33,201 nt of DNA, from positions 1 to 33,201 of IMG/VR virus record IMGVR_UViG_3300032299_001146. The stretch is one strand, 5' to 3'. Position numbers and translations under genes: made by a program. This stretch comes from a virus. A model generated the notes under the pieces. The model saw only the letters and a list, made by a program, of their open reading frames with translations. It was not told the DNA's origin and did no database searches. Below, one piece after another: positions 17,032-24,492 of this stretch (its first letter is position 1; every line of letters begins with the position of its first letter).

Positions 17032-17537
17032 TAGTGTGTGTTCTCCTCTTCGTGTCGTTTTGTCCAAGACCGATGCGCGGCCTTGCGGGAACTCTCCCGC
17101 GCCGCATCGCTCTTCTGAAAGTTGTTGTGCCCCTTCAGCCCCAGCTTGTCCTGCATCTCGATGACGGCCTTCGATAGTGCCGCCCTCGTGACGCCAATTT
17201 TTCGCGCCAGTTCCGAATAACTATGCGCCAGAGTTATGGACGTATCGCCGGCCGCGAGCAGGAAGGCGTAATACCGCAACGTCTTGTTGCCTCGCGGCTC
17301 GTTCAGATAGGTCAGGATGGGGATGAGCATCTTGCTCGCCGCCTCCCGTGCCTCGCGCATCTGGTATTCGGCCATGAGCAGGACGAGCGCCTTGTGCTGC
17401 CATTCTTCAAGGTCAAGCTCGTCGGCCCACTCGTCGGCCAGCGTGTCGATCTCGCCCGCCATGTCGGGTTTGTAGCTGGTTTCCAGCTTGTCTAAGGGGT
17501 TTTCGCCCATGCTGGCGAAGCGTCGAATGTCAATCAT
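17031..17537 (-). CDS. HTH protein, possible transcription regulator
   Basis: Start ATG 17537 is preceded by AGGAGGGCACT, one of the strongest ribosome-binding sites in the window. The 168-aa product has an HTH at 107-125 (YSELARKIGVTRAALSK), preceded by a long helical segment rich in acidic residues (DTLADEWADELDLEEWQHK) and ending in a basic tail. It lies before the late block and could switch on or repress late genes; this is position-based. Family not recognised. Confidence 0.65.
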   Translation of the reverse strand: MIDIRRFASMGENPLDKLETSYKPDMAGEIDTLADEWADELDLEEWQHKALVLLMAEYQMREAREAASKMLIPILTYLNEPRGNKTLRYYAFLLAAGDTSITLAHSYSELARKIGVTRAALSKAVIEMQDKLGLKGHNNFQKSDAARESSRKAAHRSWTKRHEEENTH

Positions 17538-17746
17538 AGTGCCCTCCTGATCCGCCGCAAAAACGTGTCGGCCATTTCCTGTTGGTGTTTTTTCCAATCG
17601 AATCCGGCCCGCATTTTGACCGCTTGCGGTATGGCGCGGTGCCACTTGTAGCAATGGTGGCAGAGGTAAACGTCCATGCCTTTGTGCTCTGCCGCCTGTT
17701 CGCGGGTTTCAAAAGCCAGCTTTCGTAGACAGGCTCGTAAGCTCAC
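17534..17746 (-). CDS. Small protein with a C-X2-C zinc-finger-like motif
   Basis: A 70-aa basic protein starting at GTG 17746, in GTGA overlap with the previous gene and ATGA overlap with the next. It has YLCHHCYKWH near residues 26-36, a Cys-X2-Cys with nearby His residues that could bind zinc, resembling short phage zinc-ribbon proteins. The body is Lys/Arg-rich. Function unknown. Confidence 0.65.
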   Translation of the reverse strand: MSLRACLRKLAFETREQAAEHKGMDVYLCHHCYKWHRAIPQAVKMRAGFDWKKHQQEMADTFLRRIRRAL

Positions 17747-17940
17747 CCCACCCTCCCTTCCGCCAACCGCAGCACCACCCCATCAGGCCAAGTCTCAACC
17801 GACTTGGCCTCAAAAAGAACAGCCGCATCAGCCGCCTCTTGGCCTACGGCCTCGATCAGCCATTCGGCCGGGTGGCCGTAGCTTAATATGGGTCGGCCTG
17901 TTCGTAGTTCGGCCAGTCTTGCTTTGCGTCTTTTTTTCAT
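17743..17940 (-). CDS. Hypothetical protein (65 aa)
   Basis: A small basic protein (MKKRRKARLAELRTGRPILS) coupled by GTGA overlap to the next gene. It is the first gene downstream of the hairpin cluster at 17983-18065. No domain recognised. Confidence 0.55.
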   Translation of the reverse strand: MKKRRKARLAELRTGRPILSYGHPAEWLIEAVGQEAADAAVLFEAKSVETWPDGVVLRLAEGRVG

Positions 17941-17982
17941 TGGCTATTGGTCAATTTGTCGGCCCTCCTACAGACCTTGAGC

Positions 17983-18065
17983 GGACGGGACGTAAGGCAC
18001 GTCCGTCCTTGGTCTTTCGGACCTACCACACACACACATTTCCCTATAGGGTGTGTGTGGTAGGT
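17983..18065. other. Cluster of three hairpins; candidate replication origin or structured RNA
   Basis: Three adjacent inverted repeats fill the 135-bp gap between the helicase stop and the next gene: GGACGGGACGT (17983-17993) with ACGTCCGTCC (17999-18008); GGTC (18011-18014) with GACC (18020-18023); and a perfect 15-bp pair at 18021-18035 and 18051-18065, whose loop contains the palindrome CCCTATAGGG. On the plus strand five T residues follow the largest stem; on the minus strand there is no T run. The place next to the primase and helicase genes makes an initiation site for the primase possible, as known for ssi hairpins of RSF1010-like systems. This is inference. Confidence 0.6.
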
Positions 18066-18075
18066 TTTTGGGGCG

Positions 18076-19314
18076 TTAAAACGGGTCACGGGTCGGCTTT
18101 TTCGGGGTTATCTTGATCTGCAAAATCGGGCTTCTGCCCGGCCCTTGGGCTACCTCCTCGATGCCCTCATCGGCCAAAGCGTTTTTGTGGCGATCCAAAG
18201 AGGCCAGCCAGGCTCGTTCGGTGTCGGCGTCTGATGGCTTTTTGCCTTCCGCTTCGACAGCCATTCGGATGGCCGTGGCGCGCAACATGGTGCCGTCATT
18301 AGCCTCCAGCACCTTGCGAATGGCCGCTGCCCGCTGCGGGGCTACGGTCTTGGCCGCTTTGCCGGGTTGTTTAAGTTTGGACGGATCAAGGTCAACCCGT
18401 GGATTCATCACGGGCGCTTGCCAGTGGAAGACTGTTGGCGGGACGGGTGCAAACTCCCGCAGGATCGCATCCAGCGTGTAGCAATCCTCCTCCTCGTGGT
18501 TCGTAAACGTCATGATGGCGTCAGGATCGCGTGCCATGACCCCGCTGCCCGAGATTCGGTCCATCGCCTCTTTGCCGCTTTGGTTGCCCTTGGAAAAGTG
18601 CGCCGCGAAGGCAATGGCCGCATTGCACTCATCGGCGAATCGCTCGATCTCCAACATTAGGGCCGCCATATCGCCGGCCGAGTTCTCGTCCTTGTCGCCG
18701 TAGGTCTTGTAGATCGGGTCGAGGATGATCAGGGCAAACTTCGGCGCGTCCTTGTCCTTCAGCCGCATCCGCGCCGTCGAAAGCATCGTCACCAAGTCGT
18801 AGCACTTGCCGCGCAAATTCCATGTGTGGATGGCCGCGCTGACCTCGGGCTTTAGTCCCGTGCCCTTGCACAGCCCCCGCTTCTCCGCGATCCACCGCAC
18901 CCGTCGGCCGGCGGTATGTCTGCGAAGCTCCAAATTCACATACAAGACCGCCCCTTGCTTGCACTGGAAATGCCCGAGCCACTTACCACCCGAGGCCACG
19001 GCCAAGGCCAGATCGACCAAGCACCATGTCTTGCCCATCTTTGAGCCGCCGCCCACCACCAGCTTGGAGCCGAGCCGCAGCACCGCGCCCTCCTCCGAGC
19101 CGTCCGGCCCGCAGATCAGCACTTCCGGCGCCTCTTCCTCATAGGCCAAAAGTTCATTGCCATTGACCCAAGGCGGCAGCGAGTCCGAGTCAGGCGCGTC
19201 ATCGGCGACCTCGAGCTTGTGGACATTGGCCGGCTCGCCCGCCGCGTCCATGTGTTCGGTTTCTTTTAAGGCTGCCGCCCCGACAGCTTGTGCATTTTTT
19301 GATTTATGCGGCAT
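18076..19314 (-). CDS. RepA-like hexameric replicative helicase (AAA_25/RecA-fold ATPase)
   Basis: The start is ATG 19314, 11 nt inside the primase gene; the longer upstream frame looks like a shadow. The 412-aa product has Walker A (VGGGSKMGKTW, about 87-97), Walker B (FALIILDPIYKTY, about 193-205) and AFAAHFSKGN near 236-245. The family includes RepA of RSF1010 and phage helicases. The C-terminus ends in RDPF, resembling the tip of SSB-like proteins. It likely unwinds DNA for the primase encoded just upstream. Confidence 0.8.
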   Translation of the reverse strand: MPHKSKNAQAVGAAALKETEHMDAAGEPANVHKLEVADDAPDSDSLPPWVNGNELLAYEEEAPEVLICGPDGSEEGAVLRLGSKLVVGGGSKMGKTWCLVDLALAVASGGKWLGHFQCKQGAVLYVNLELRRHTAGRRVRWIAEKRGLCKGTGLKPEVSAAIHTWNLRGKCYDLVTMLSTARMRLKDKDAPKFALIILDPIYKTYGDKDENSAGDMAALMLEIERFADECNAAIAFAAHFSKGNQSGKEAMDRISGSGVMARDPDAIMTFTNHEEEDCYTLDAILREFAPVPPTVFHWQAPVMNPRVDLDPSKLKQPGKAAKTVAPQRAAAIRKVLEANDGTMLRATAIRMAVEAEGKKPSDADTERAWLASLDRHKNALADEGIEEVAQGPGRSPILQIKITPKKPTRDPF

Positions 19315-20194
19315 CGAAAAACTCCACTCGTTGAATTGTCCCGTTCTCCCGCTGGCCGTTCGGCATCCGCACGAACTGCGACTTGAGCCAAGTCTTAGGG
19401 TCGCCGCCCAGGCGAACGGCCTCCTCCATAAATTTCCGGTCACTGACCTCATCGGTCGCCCGATACCAGCCATGCAGCGACTTGCTGCCGCTAAAGACCA
19501 CCATCCGCAAATCGCGGAACTCCGAGAGCCAGATGTGCCGCGCCGCCTGCTCGTCCAAAGTCGCCCCGTCATCAAACTCCACCACGATGTTTTGCCGCGG
19601 GCCCGTGTTGTCCAGGGTGTGCGCCGAAAGCTCGCCGTCGCTCTTGCGCTTGCCCTCGAGGGCCGACATCGCGTTCGGCACGACGAACTCCCACATCCTC
19701 AACTGCCCGGCAAAAGCCGACATCTCCGCCGTCTCGAACTTCGCCACCCCAAGCCCCACGCAGGCAAGAACCTCGCTGCCGCCCAACAATGCACCAAGGA
19801 ACCACTCAGGCGGCGTCTTTTCCATCGCCGCAGCATCCAGCGCCGAAGCATCCCGCAACTTGTCCAACGTCCACCCGCGAGCCTTCGACAGCCGGCGGCA
19901 CTCGCCTTGCAGTGTGCGGTTAGGCGCCGGCCACGGCCGCGTGCGTGCCGTCCCGGTGCTTGGCGTCACCTCGTAGGAATACTGAATGGCCGACAGGACC
20001 TCCCGATCCGGCACAAAACGCGCACCGGCCTCCCGCTCTGCGTCCAGCATCCGCCGAATGATATAATAGGCTCGTGCGTGGCCGACGCCATCGTCCCGCA
20101 GCAAACACGCCCAAAAATATATTTGACCGTGGATGCTGCTCCAGTCCCGCTTGCGCTTGTTCGGGTTGCGGCACCAGGCGAGGAATTTGCTCAT
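19304..20194 (-). CDS. RepB-family primase
   Basis: Start ATG 20194 overlaps the previous stop by ATGA. The 296-aa protein contains NIVVEFDDG (a metal-binding Asp cluster, about 206-215) and MVVFSGSKSLHGWYR (about 234-248), which match the SxH-type motif of archaeo-eukaryotic-type primases in plasmids and phages (RepB' type). The N-terminal region (WSSIHGQIYFWACLLRDDG) and the middle are helical. It makes primers for replication and, together with the next gene, forms a helicase-primase pair. Its preferred template hairpins may be those at 17983-18065. Confidence 0.75.
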   Translation of the reverse strand: MSKFLAWCRNPNKRKRDWSSIHGQIYFWACLLRDDGVGHARAYYIIRRMLDAEREAGARFVPDREVLSAIQYSYEVTPSTGTARTRPWPAPNRTLQGECRRLSKARGWTLDKLRDASALDAAAMEKTPPEWFLGALLGGSEVLACVGLGVAKFETAEMSAFAGQLRMWEFVVPNAMSALEGKRKSDGELSAHTLDNTGPRQNIVVEFDDGATLDEQAARHIWLSEFRDLRMVVFSGSKSLHGWYRATDEVSDRKFMEEAVRLGGDPKTWLKSQFVRMPNGQRENGTIQRVEFFDAA

Positions 20195-20388
20195 CGGCTG
20201 AACCTCCACTCATTGACCGCAATCATCTCATCCCGCTTACGCCGCGCCTCCTCGAGGTCGCGGGTCTTTAGGTTGAATGCCAGGCGTTCGGTCTTGACTG
20301 GATCGTAGGGCTGCACGCGCATCCACCAGCCCTTGCCATTACGAAAGAGGTATTTGTTGGGGTTGTAGCCCCATCCGCCCGGATTCAT
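20191..20388 (-). CDS. Small basic protein, possible DNA-binding (65 aa)
   Basis: The start at ATG 20388 overlaps the previous stop by ATGA. The product reads MNPGGWGYNPNKYLFRNGKG, then WWMRVQPYDPVKTERLAFN and LEEARRKRDEMIA. This pattern of a short beta sheet followed by a helix resembles the arm-site-binding N-terminal domain of phage integrases. It ends in ATGA overlap with the primase. It may be a stand-alone DNA-binding domain; function not shown. Confidence 0.55.
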   Translation of the reverse strand: MNPGGWGYNPNKYLFRNGKGWWMRVQPYDPVKTERLAFNLKTRDLEEARRKRDEMIAVNEWRFSR

Positions 20389-20576
20389 TCCGGCACCTCC
20401 GGGAGTTCCATCCAATGCGTGATGACGCTGTCGATCCCCTCGCTAGTGTGCGCGTTGATCCACGCCTCTTCTTCGTGTCCCTGGTAGCAGGCGATGAAGT
20501 GGCACTCCATGTCCGTGGCGAGAACGCAACGCATATTGCCCGGCAGTTCCTTGTCGGCCGGTATCCACTCACTCAT
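20385..20576 (-). CDS. DUF551-like protein
   Basis: A 63-aa protein with WIPADKELPGN at the start and ITHWMELPEVP at the end, the two blocks that frame DUF551 domains of phages and prophages. Starts at ATG 20576. Role unknown; family members are common in phage early operons. Confidence 0.65.
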   Translation of the reverse strand: MSEWIPADKELPGNMRCVLATDMECHFIACYQGHEEEAWINAHTSEGIDSVITHWMELPEVPE

Positions 20577-20766
20577 CGCCGCCCTCCTTCCACTCCCTGC
20601 TCGCCTTGATGAACGAGTAGTAAGCCGCGTTCACCGACTGCTCGTCCATGTGACCGCCGCCGGCCGGCAAGGCCCAGAACAACTGCTTCGCCAGATTCCG
20701 CGCCTCGTTGCGCTCTTTGGCGAGACGGAGGATGGCGCTGTCGATGGTGGGTTGGGAGGCGATCAT
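20569..20766 (-). CDS. Hypothetical protein (65 aa)
   Basis: A small, mostly helical protein (AILRLAKERNEARNLAKQLF) overlapping the next gene by 8 nt and the previous one by ATGA. No domain recognised; belongs to the early operon by position and coupling. Confidence 0.6.
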   Translation of the reverse strand: MIASQPTIDSAILRLAKERNEARNLAKQLFWALPAGGGHMDEQSVNAAYYSFIKASREWKEGGDE

Positions 20767-20960
20767 TCTTGTCCCTCCGCTTGAGCTTGAGTCTGAATAT
20801 AAGCGTCTTTGAGCTCTTCAATCTCCCAAGCGACTTCTTTGACGGCGCCAACCAGCGCAATAATGGCGCAAGTTTGCAGCGAGTATTTTGTGTTGTCTTG
20901 AAGCAACCGAACAACCTCAAGGGCGGGCTCTAAGCCTCCAGGCAACATCACGTTTCTCAT
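20763..20960 (-). CDS. Hypothetical protein (65 aa)
   Basis: A helical protein with a hydrophobic segment (TCAIIALVGAVKEVAWEIEE, about 30-49) that could be a membrane or core helix, and a Gln/Glu-rich end. Coupled to its neighbours by ATGA overlaps. No family recognised. Confidence 0.6.
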   Translation of the reverse strand: MRNVMLPGGLEPALEVVRLLQDNTKYSLQTCAIIALVGAVKEVAWEIEELKDAYIQTQAQAEGQE

Positions 20961-21799
20961 GCCGCCCTCCTCTCCCTGTATTGGTCCGGCCTCGGGTCAT
21001 ACCCCTTACGGAAGCGCCACACCGCGCACATCTGGCAGAAGGCGTGGTAAGCCTCCACCAGCCGCGCCTTGTCGTGCTTCACCACCTCAAGGCGCCCGGG
21101 TTCGGTGCTCGAGATGAAGAGATTCGCCGCCAGCACGCGGTCGAGATACTCGGCCCCGAAATGCGTGGCCGCGTAGGCCGCGAGTTGCAACGTGTGCTCG
21201 TCATAGGCTTCGACCTTCTCGTCGGGCTTCGTCTTCTTCGTCTTGAAGTCGAGGATGCCCATATTCGGCGCATCCACAGGCCCCCAGGTAAAAAGACTGT
21301 CCACCCGCCCGGCAAAGCCGTGGATCGGATTGACCAGGACAATCTCCGAGTGCGTCACGCGGATGCCCTTCTCCCGCATCCAAGTGATGACGGGTTTGAC
21401 GTAAGGGATGAGGTCGGCCGGCGCTTCCTCCGCGCTGCCGCGCATCAGATTCTCGATCGCCGTGTGGATGCGGCTGCCGAGATCGGCCGCCTCGCCCACT
21501 TGGCTCATTGCGTGTTCAATCGCCCGATCCGCGAACCGATCCAGCGGCTCCTCGCCCTGCGGCGGCGGCACGTTTAGCGCCGCCTTGGCCGCTTCCCTCA
21601 TTTTCCATTTGGTCAGTTGCGGTTTGTCCAGGATGCCGATGATCGTCGTGACCGACGGCAAGAGCCCCATCTTGCGCGCATCACGAATGGTCGTGGCGCG
21701 TGTTCCATCTCCGTCCTTGTTCGGCACCGTGTGGCACGGTTTGCCGTCCAGTGAATACCAATGACTCGACCCGAGGGTCGGCTTCGTTAGGATAGCCAT
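20957..21799 (-). CDS. RecB/Cas4-like PD-(D/E)XK nuclease
   Basis: A 280-aa protein with a PD-(D/E)XK layout: GSRIHTAIENL near 108-118 (motif I with His112), GRVDSLF (about 164-170, Asp167) and GILDFKTKK (about 181-189, Asp184 and Lys186), and a later Gln/Tyr-containing helix LQLAAYAATHFG typical of RecB-type nucleases. It probably trims DNA in phage recombination or replication, near the SSB-like and resolvase-like genes. No Cys cluster of Cas4 was seen. Confidence 0.75.
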   Translation of the reverse strand: MAILTKPTLGSSHWYSLDGKPCHTVPNKDGDGTRATTIRDARKMGLLPSVTTIIGILDKPQLTKWKMREAAKAALNVPPPQGEEPLDRFADRAIEHAMSQVGEAADLGSRIHTAIENLMRGSAEEAPADLIPYVKPVITWMREKGIRVTHSEIVLVNPIHGFAGRVDSLFTWGPVDAPNMGILDFKTKKTKPDEKVEAYDEHTLQLAAYAATHFGAEYLDRVLAANLFISSTEPGRLEVVKHDKARLVEAYHAFCQMCAVWRFRKGYDPRPDQYRERRAA

Positions 21800-21881
21800 C
21801 GCAATCTGCTAGGGTTGCGGGGCGGGGCGCTTGAGGATTCCCGTCGAAAGTTGTCCTCGATTGCGCTCCCGCCCCAATTCC

Positions 21882-22412
21882 TCAGAACGGGTCGTTGCTG
21901 TCTTTGACCGGCCCGAGAAATTCCAAGTCCGAATCATCCGACTTGGCCGGCGATCCGCCGACCGAGGCAAACGCCTCCGCCTTCGGCACCTTGTCCTCGA
22001 GGCCATCCATGACCGGCGCGATGCCGGTGATGTTGTTGTAGGTCTTCCCGTTGCGGGACTCCTCGGCCGTCACCGTGATCTGTGCGCCCTTGCCCTTCAG
22101 CTCCTCGGTGTCCATGCCCGGCTTCGGGTTCTCGCCCGTCCAGGCTTTGAGAAACTTGGTCAGGTTGGCCTTCGGCCCGCCCGTGATCTTCATTTCCCGC
22201 GTGGCGAGCTTGTGCAACGCGCCGCTCTTCGTCTTCATGCCGAAGACAAAGCGCGTCACGTCCACCTTCTCCATCTCCTCGCTCTGGTATTTCGGGCGGT
22301 CGACGCCGTAGCTGTCGATCACGTCCACGCACACCGCGAGGTATGTTCCTGCCGGTGGCGGTTCTCCCAGCGCGCCGAGGCCGCTGCCTGTTGATTGTGG
22401 TATCTTAGCCAT
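21882..22412 (-). CDS. Single-stranded-DNA-binding-like protein
   Basis: A 176-aa protein with a beta-rich N-terminal part (TYLAVCVDVIDSYGVDRP, VTRFVFGMK) and an acidic tail that ends DSNDPF, similar to the conserved acidic DDDIPF-type tip of SSB proteins. It is encoded between two nuclease genes in the replication block. Function is inferred from this tail and context; the OB fold cannot be proven here. The minus strand has AAAGGAG followed by GAAGAACACAC before ATG 22412. Confidence 0.6.
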   Translation of the reverse strand: MAKIPQSTGSGLGALGEPPPAGTYLAVCVDVIDSYGVDRPKYQSEEMEKVDVTRFVFGMKTKSGALHKLATREMKITGGPKANLTKFLKAWTGENPKPGMDTEELKGKGAQITVTAEESRNGKTYNNITGIAPVMDGLEDKVPKAEAFASVGGSPAKSDDSDLEFLGPVKDSNDPF

Positions 22413-22448
22413 GTGTGTTCTTCTTCTCCTTTTGGTGCTTAGTTTGAT

Positions 22449-22832
22449 TCAGCGATCCGGCGCACCAGGCGTCCCGCTGTTTTGCCCGCGGCGAAGTCGC
22501 TCGACTTCCTCCCGCAGGGCCAAAAGTTCTTTCCACATCGCCACGTAGTGATGGGCGCAAACAAAAGCGCACCACTTCCACCCGTTGCGCTTCCAAAAGA
22601 CCGCCGGCTGCAAAGCCGGATGCGCGTCCCGCTCGGCTTGCAGCAGATAGGACGGCGAGAAAGTCTCGGTGCGCTTTACCTCGACATGGCAGGGCAGATC
22701 GGTCACCACGTCGGGCGAGTCGTTGCCACCGGCAAACTGCTGGCCGCGCCTGGCCTCGAAGCCATGCTCGCGCAGGAGTTCGCAAAACTCGCGCTCGCCT
22801 CTCTTGCCTTTGTCGCGGCTCATCTTGCTCAT
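22449..22832 (-). CDS. Holliday junction resolvase-like nuclease
   Basis: Start ATG 22832 overlaps the previous stop by ATGA; a longer upstream start would lie inside that gene. The 127-aa product has KGKRGEREFCELLREHGF, NDSPDVVTD and CHVEVKRTE, giving likely catalytic Glu13, Asp41, Glu51 and Lys53, the PD-(D/E)XK order of archaeal Hjc-type resolvases. A C-terminal helix is Arg/Leu-rich. It may resolve branched DNA before packaging. Confidence 0.72.
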   Translation of the reverse strand: MSKMSRDKGKRGEREFCELLREHGFEARRGQQFAGGNDSPDVVTDLPCHVEVKRTETFSPSYLLQAERDAHPALQPAVFWKRNGWKWCAFVCAHHYVAMWKELLALREEVERLRRGQNSGTPGAPDR

Positions 22833-23200
22833 ATATTGCCCCACCCTCCATCTGCCGCCGCTTTGTCTCTGCACTTCTCAGCGCAAGCCTCATCCCGGGC
22901 GCGCTCGTCGGCCACCATTTCGCGCAGACGCTCGAGCTCGCGGACCAAGATTCCGCGCTCGACTTCCCAAGTCGCCAGCGTGGCTCTCGCCTCTTCGGCC
23001 TCCTGCTCCAGCCGAACAATGGACGCGCAGGCCACATCGTAAAGCTCGCGCAGGGTCGGCTCATCGTCTTGCCACATCGGCCCGAAGCCCACAGCGCCAA
23101 CCGCAAATTGTGCCGGAGCGGCGTTGTTATGCCCCCCAAAGGCCACCGCCCCGGCGTTGTGTCCCCCTACAGGACTCCTTTTGTCTTGCGACAAATTCAT
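22829..23200 (-). CDS. Coiled-coil protein (123 aa)
   Basis: The middle is a long helix with heptad-like Leu/Glu/Arg (SIVRLEQEAEEARATLATWE and VRELERLREMVADERARD), preceded by a Gly/Asn-rich start. Coupled to both neighbours by ATGA. No domain recognised; a structural or scaffolding partner in the early block is possible. Confidence 0.6.
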   Translation of the reverse strand: MNLSQDKRSPVGGHNAGAVAFGGHNNAAPAQFAVGAVGFGPMWQDDEPTLRELYDVACASIVRLEQEAEEARATLATWEVERGILVRELERLREMVADERARDEACAEKCRDKAAADGGWGNI

Positions 23201-23457
23201 AGATTCATTGCCTCCAATTCTTTCCTGCGAAGCGCGGCCAGTTGGATCTGCTTGTCCGCCTCATCGATGTGGCCTTGCAGCCGTTTTTGCAGTTCAAGAT
23301 TGTGGCGAGTCGCCGCTTGGGCAGCGCGGTAAAGATCCGACACCTCAGCCTCGAGGCGCTCCACGTTGTAGCGGGCAAGCTGCAACTCCTCGCGCAGCGC
23401 CGTGATCTCGGCATCTTTTGCCCTGGCAAAATCCTCCATCTCCATTTCGTAGCTCAT
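23197..23457 (-). CDS. Coiled-coil protein (86 aa)
   Basis: Almost entirely heptad-repeating helix (EITALREELQLARYNVERLE and onward). It overlaps both neighbours by ATGA and probably forms a complex with the next gene product, which has a similar profile. Function unknown. Confidence 0.6.
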   Translation of the reverse strand: MSYEMEMEDFARAKDAEITALREELQLARYNVERLEAEVSDLYRAAQAATRHNLELQKRLQGHIDEADKQIQLAALRRKELEAMNL

Positions 23458-23816
23458 GTAGTCACCCTCCGTGCGTCCACTGCGCGGGCCGCGTCCAGGG
23501 CGTCCATCGCGTAGTCGTAAGCCGCTTTCGTTTTGTAGACCGCAGCCAGCAACGTGACGCAGCCCGTCGCGTAGTATTCAAACGGGCGACTTGGCAAACG
23601 GACTTCTGCCGCTTGCTCTGTCGCCTCCAAGCGGAGGCGGCGCTCGCGCCGAGTCTCCGTAAGCAGGCCAAGCTCGCGCATGAGATCGTCTCGAATTTGC
23701 CGCGCCTCTTTGATGGCCTTGCCGGCAAAAATCTTGCTCTCGCGGTCGCCCTTGCGAAGGACGACAAAAAACTTGCCGCCGATAAGGCGGATATGGTGAT
23801 TGGCGCTGCTTTTCAT
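23454..23816 (-). CDS. Hypothetical protein (120 aa)
   Basis: Starts MKSSANHHIRLIGGKFFVVL, followed by a Lys/Arg/Glu-rich helix (KEARQIRDDLMRELGLLTET) and YEYY-like FEYYATGC with an Ala-rich helix. It resembles no family I know. Coupled by ATGA to the adjacent small genes. Confidence 0.6.
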   Translation of the reverse strand: MKSSANHHIRLIGGKFFVVLRKGDRESKIFAGKAIKEARQIRDDLMRELGLLTETRRERRLRLEATEQAAEVRLPSRPFEYYATGCVTLLAAVYKTKAAYDYAMDALDAARAVDARRVTT

Positions 23817-23911
23817 CGCGCCACAAATTCAACGATCAGGACCAAACCGATCGCCAAAGCGGTAAGAAGCAGCATCGCGCCAATAGCGTTGTCCGGGGGC
23901 GTCGGAGTCAT
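23813..23911 (-). CDS. Micro-protein with one membrane segment (32 aa)
   Basis: ATG at 23911 opens a 32-aa frame: MTPTPPDNAIGAMLLLTALA followed by IGLVLIVEFVAR. The stop overlaps the next gene by ATGA, and the start overlaps the previous stop by ATGA. One hydrophobic helix covers about residues 11-28. Tight coupling and clean hydrophobicity support a real gene; role unknown. Confidence 0.6.
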   Translation of the reverse strand: MTPTPPDNAIGAMLLLTALAIGLVLIVEFVAR

Positions 23912-24078
23912 GATGCGAGACGTTTGAGGAGTTCAGCCAGGGCGCGCTTCAACCGGTCGGCGAGCGTTGGGCGGTGGCCGTTGCAAATCGCTTCCATCAC
24001 GCGGCCAAGGGCCAACGGATCAAGGCACGGGCAGGCTCCGAGGTTGTCGGAGTAACGAAGACGCGGGTTGATGCTCAC
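23908..24078 (-). CDS. Hypothetical protein (56 aa), GTG start
   Basis: GTG at 24078 overlaps the previous stop as GTGA; the product is 56 aa with SINPRLRYSDNLGACPCLDP at the start and LADRLKRALAELLKRL at the end, the latter an amphipathic helix. The stop forms ATGA with the next gene. Two Cys (ACPC) could bind a metal. No family recognised. Confidence 0.6.
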   Translation of the reverse strand: MSINPRLRYSDNLGACPCLDPLALGRVMEAICNGHRPTLADRLKRALAELLKRLAS

Positions 24079-24278
24079 GCCCGCACCGCCTTCCGTTGCG
24101 CCTTGCGGCGGTTGCGCGCAGCCTTCGGGCGGCGAGGTTTCAGTTGGTTAACGAGTTCGGGCACGGTTGGCTGGCGCGGCTGTGCGTTCGCCTGGCCGAG
24201 TTCGTAGCCGCCCAACCACGCCAGACCGCCAACGGCGGCGAACGCGGCGATTGCGGAGATGATGCTTAGTGTGTCCAT
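24075..24278 (-). CDS. Small membrane protein with basic tail (67 aa)
   Basis: The start is ATG 24278. A hydrophobic segment (SIISAIAAFAAVGGLAWLGG, about 5-24) is followed by QPTVPELVNQLKPRRPKAAR and further Arg/Lys residues. The basic tail should stay in the cytoplasm. A longer frame upstream belongs to shadow reading and would overlap the HTH gene. Function unknown. Confidence 0.6.
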   Translation of the reverse strand: MDTLSIISAIAAFAAVGGLAWLGGYELGQANAQPRQPTVPELVNQLKPRRPKAARNRRKAQRKAVRA

Positions 24279-24285
24279 TGTGTGT

Positions 24286-24492
24286 TTAGTTGTTTCTGTT
24301 TGCTGCAGAAGCGCGGCGCGACTGCCACCACGCTTCAAAACTTGGGCGAACAATTTCCCAACCGCCGCGCCGACCACGCGGCATAGTCGCGGCAAACTCA
24401 CCGCGATGGGCAAATTGCCTAATCATGTAGACCGAGTATCCCGTCATCTCGGCGGCCTGCTCCGGGCGAATAATGAAATCGGTTGTGCTCAT
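24286..24492 (-). CDS. Excisionase-like HTH protein (68 aa)
   Basis: It has the HTH_17/AlpA-type pattern: RPEQAAEMTGYSVYMIRQFA at 9-28, then a basic turn RGRRGG and IVRPSFEAWWQSRR. Such small proteins act as excisionases or transcription regulators. It lies about 2 kb from the integrase with the RHH genes between, and begins in ATGA overlap with the last RHH gene. Upstream is the palindrome at 24513-24527. Excisionase role is possible but unproven. Confidence 0.7.
   Translation of the reverse strand: MSTTDFIIRPEQAAEMTGYSVYMIRQFAHRGEFAATMPRGRRGGWEIVRPSFEAWWQSRRASAANRNN

Noticed and set aside
18021-18070. Rho-independent terminator for the replication operon
   Set aside because: The T run follows the stem on the plus strand only, and no plus-strand gene precedes it; the genes here are on the minus strand.
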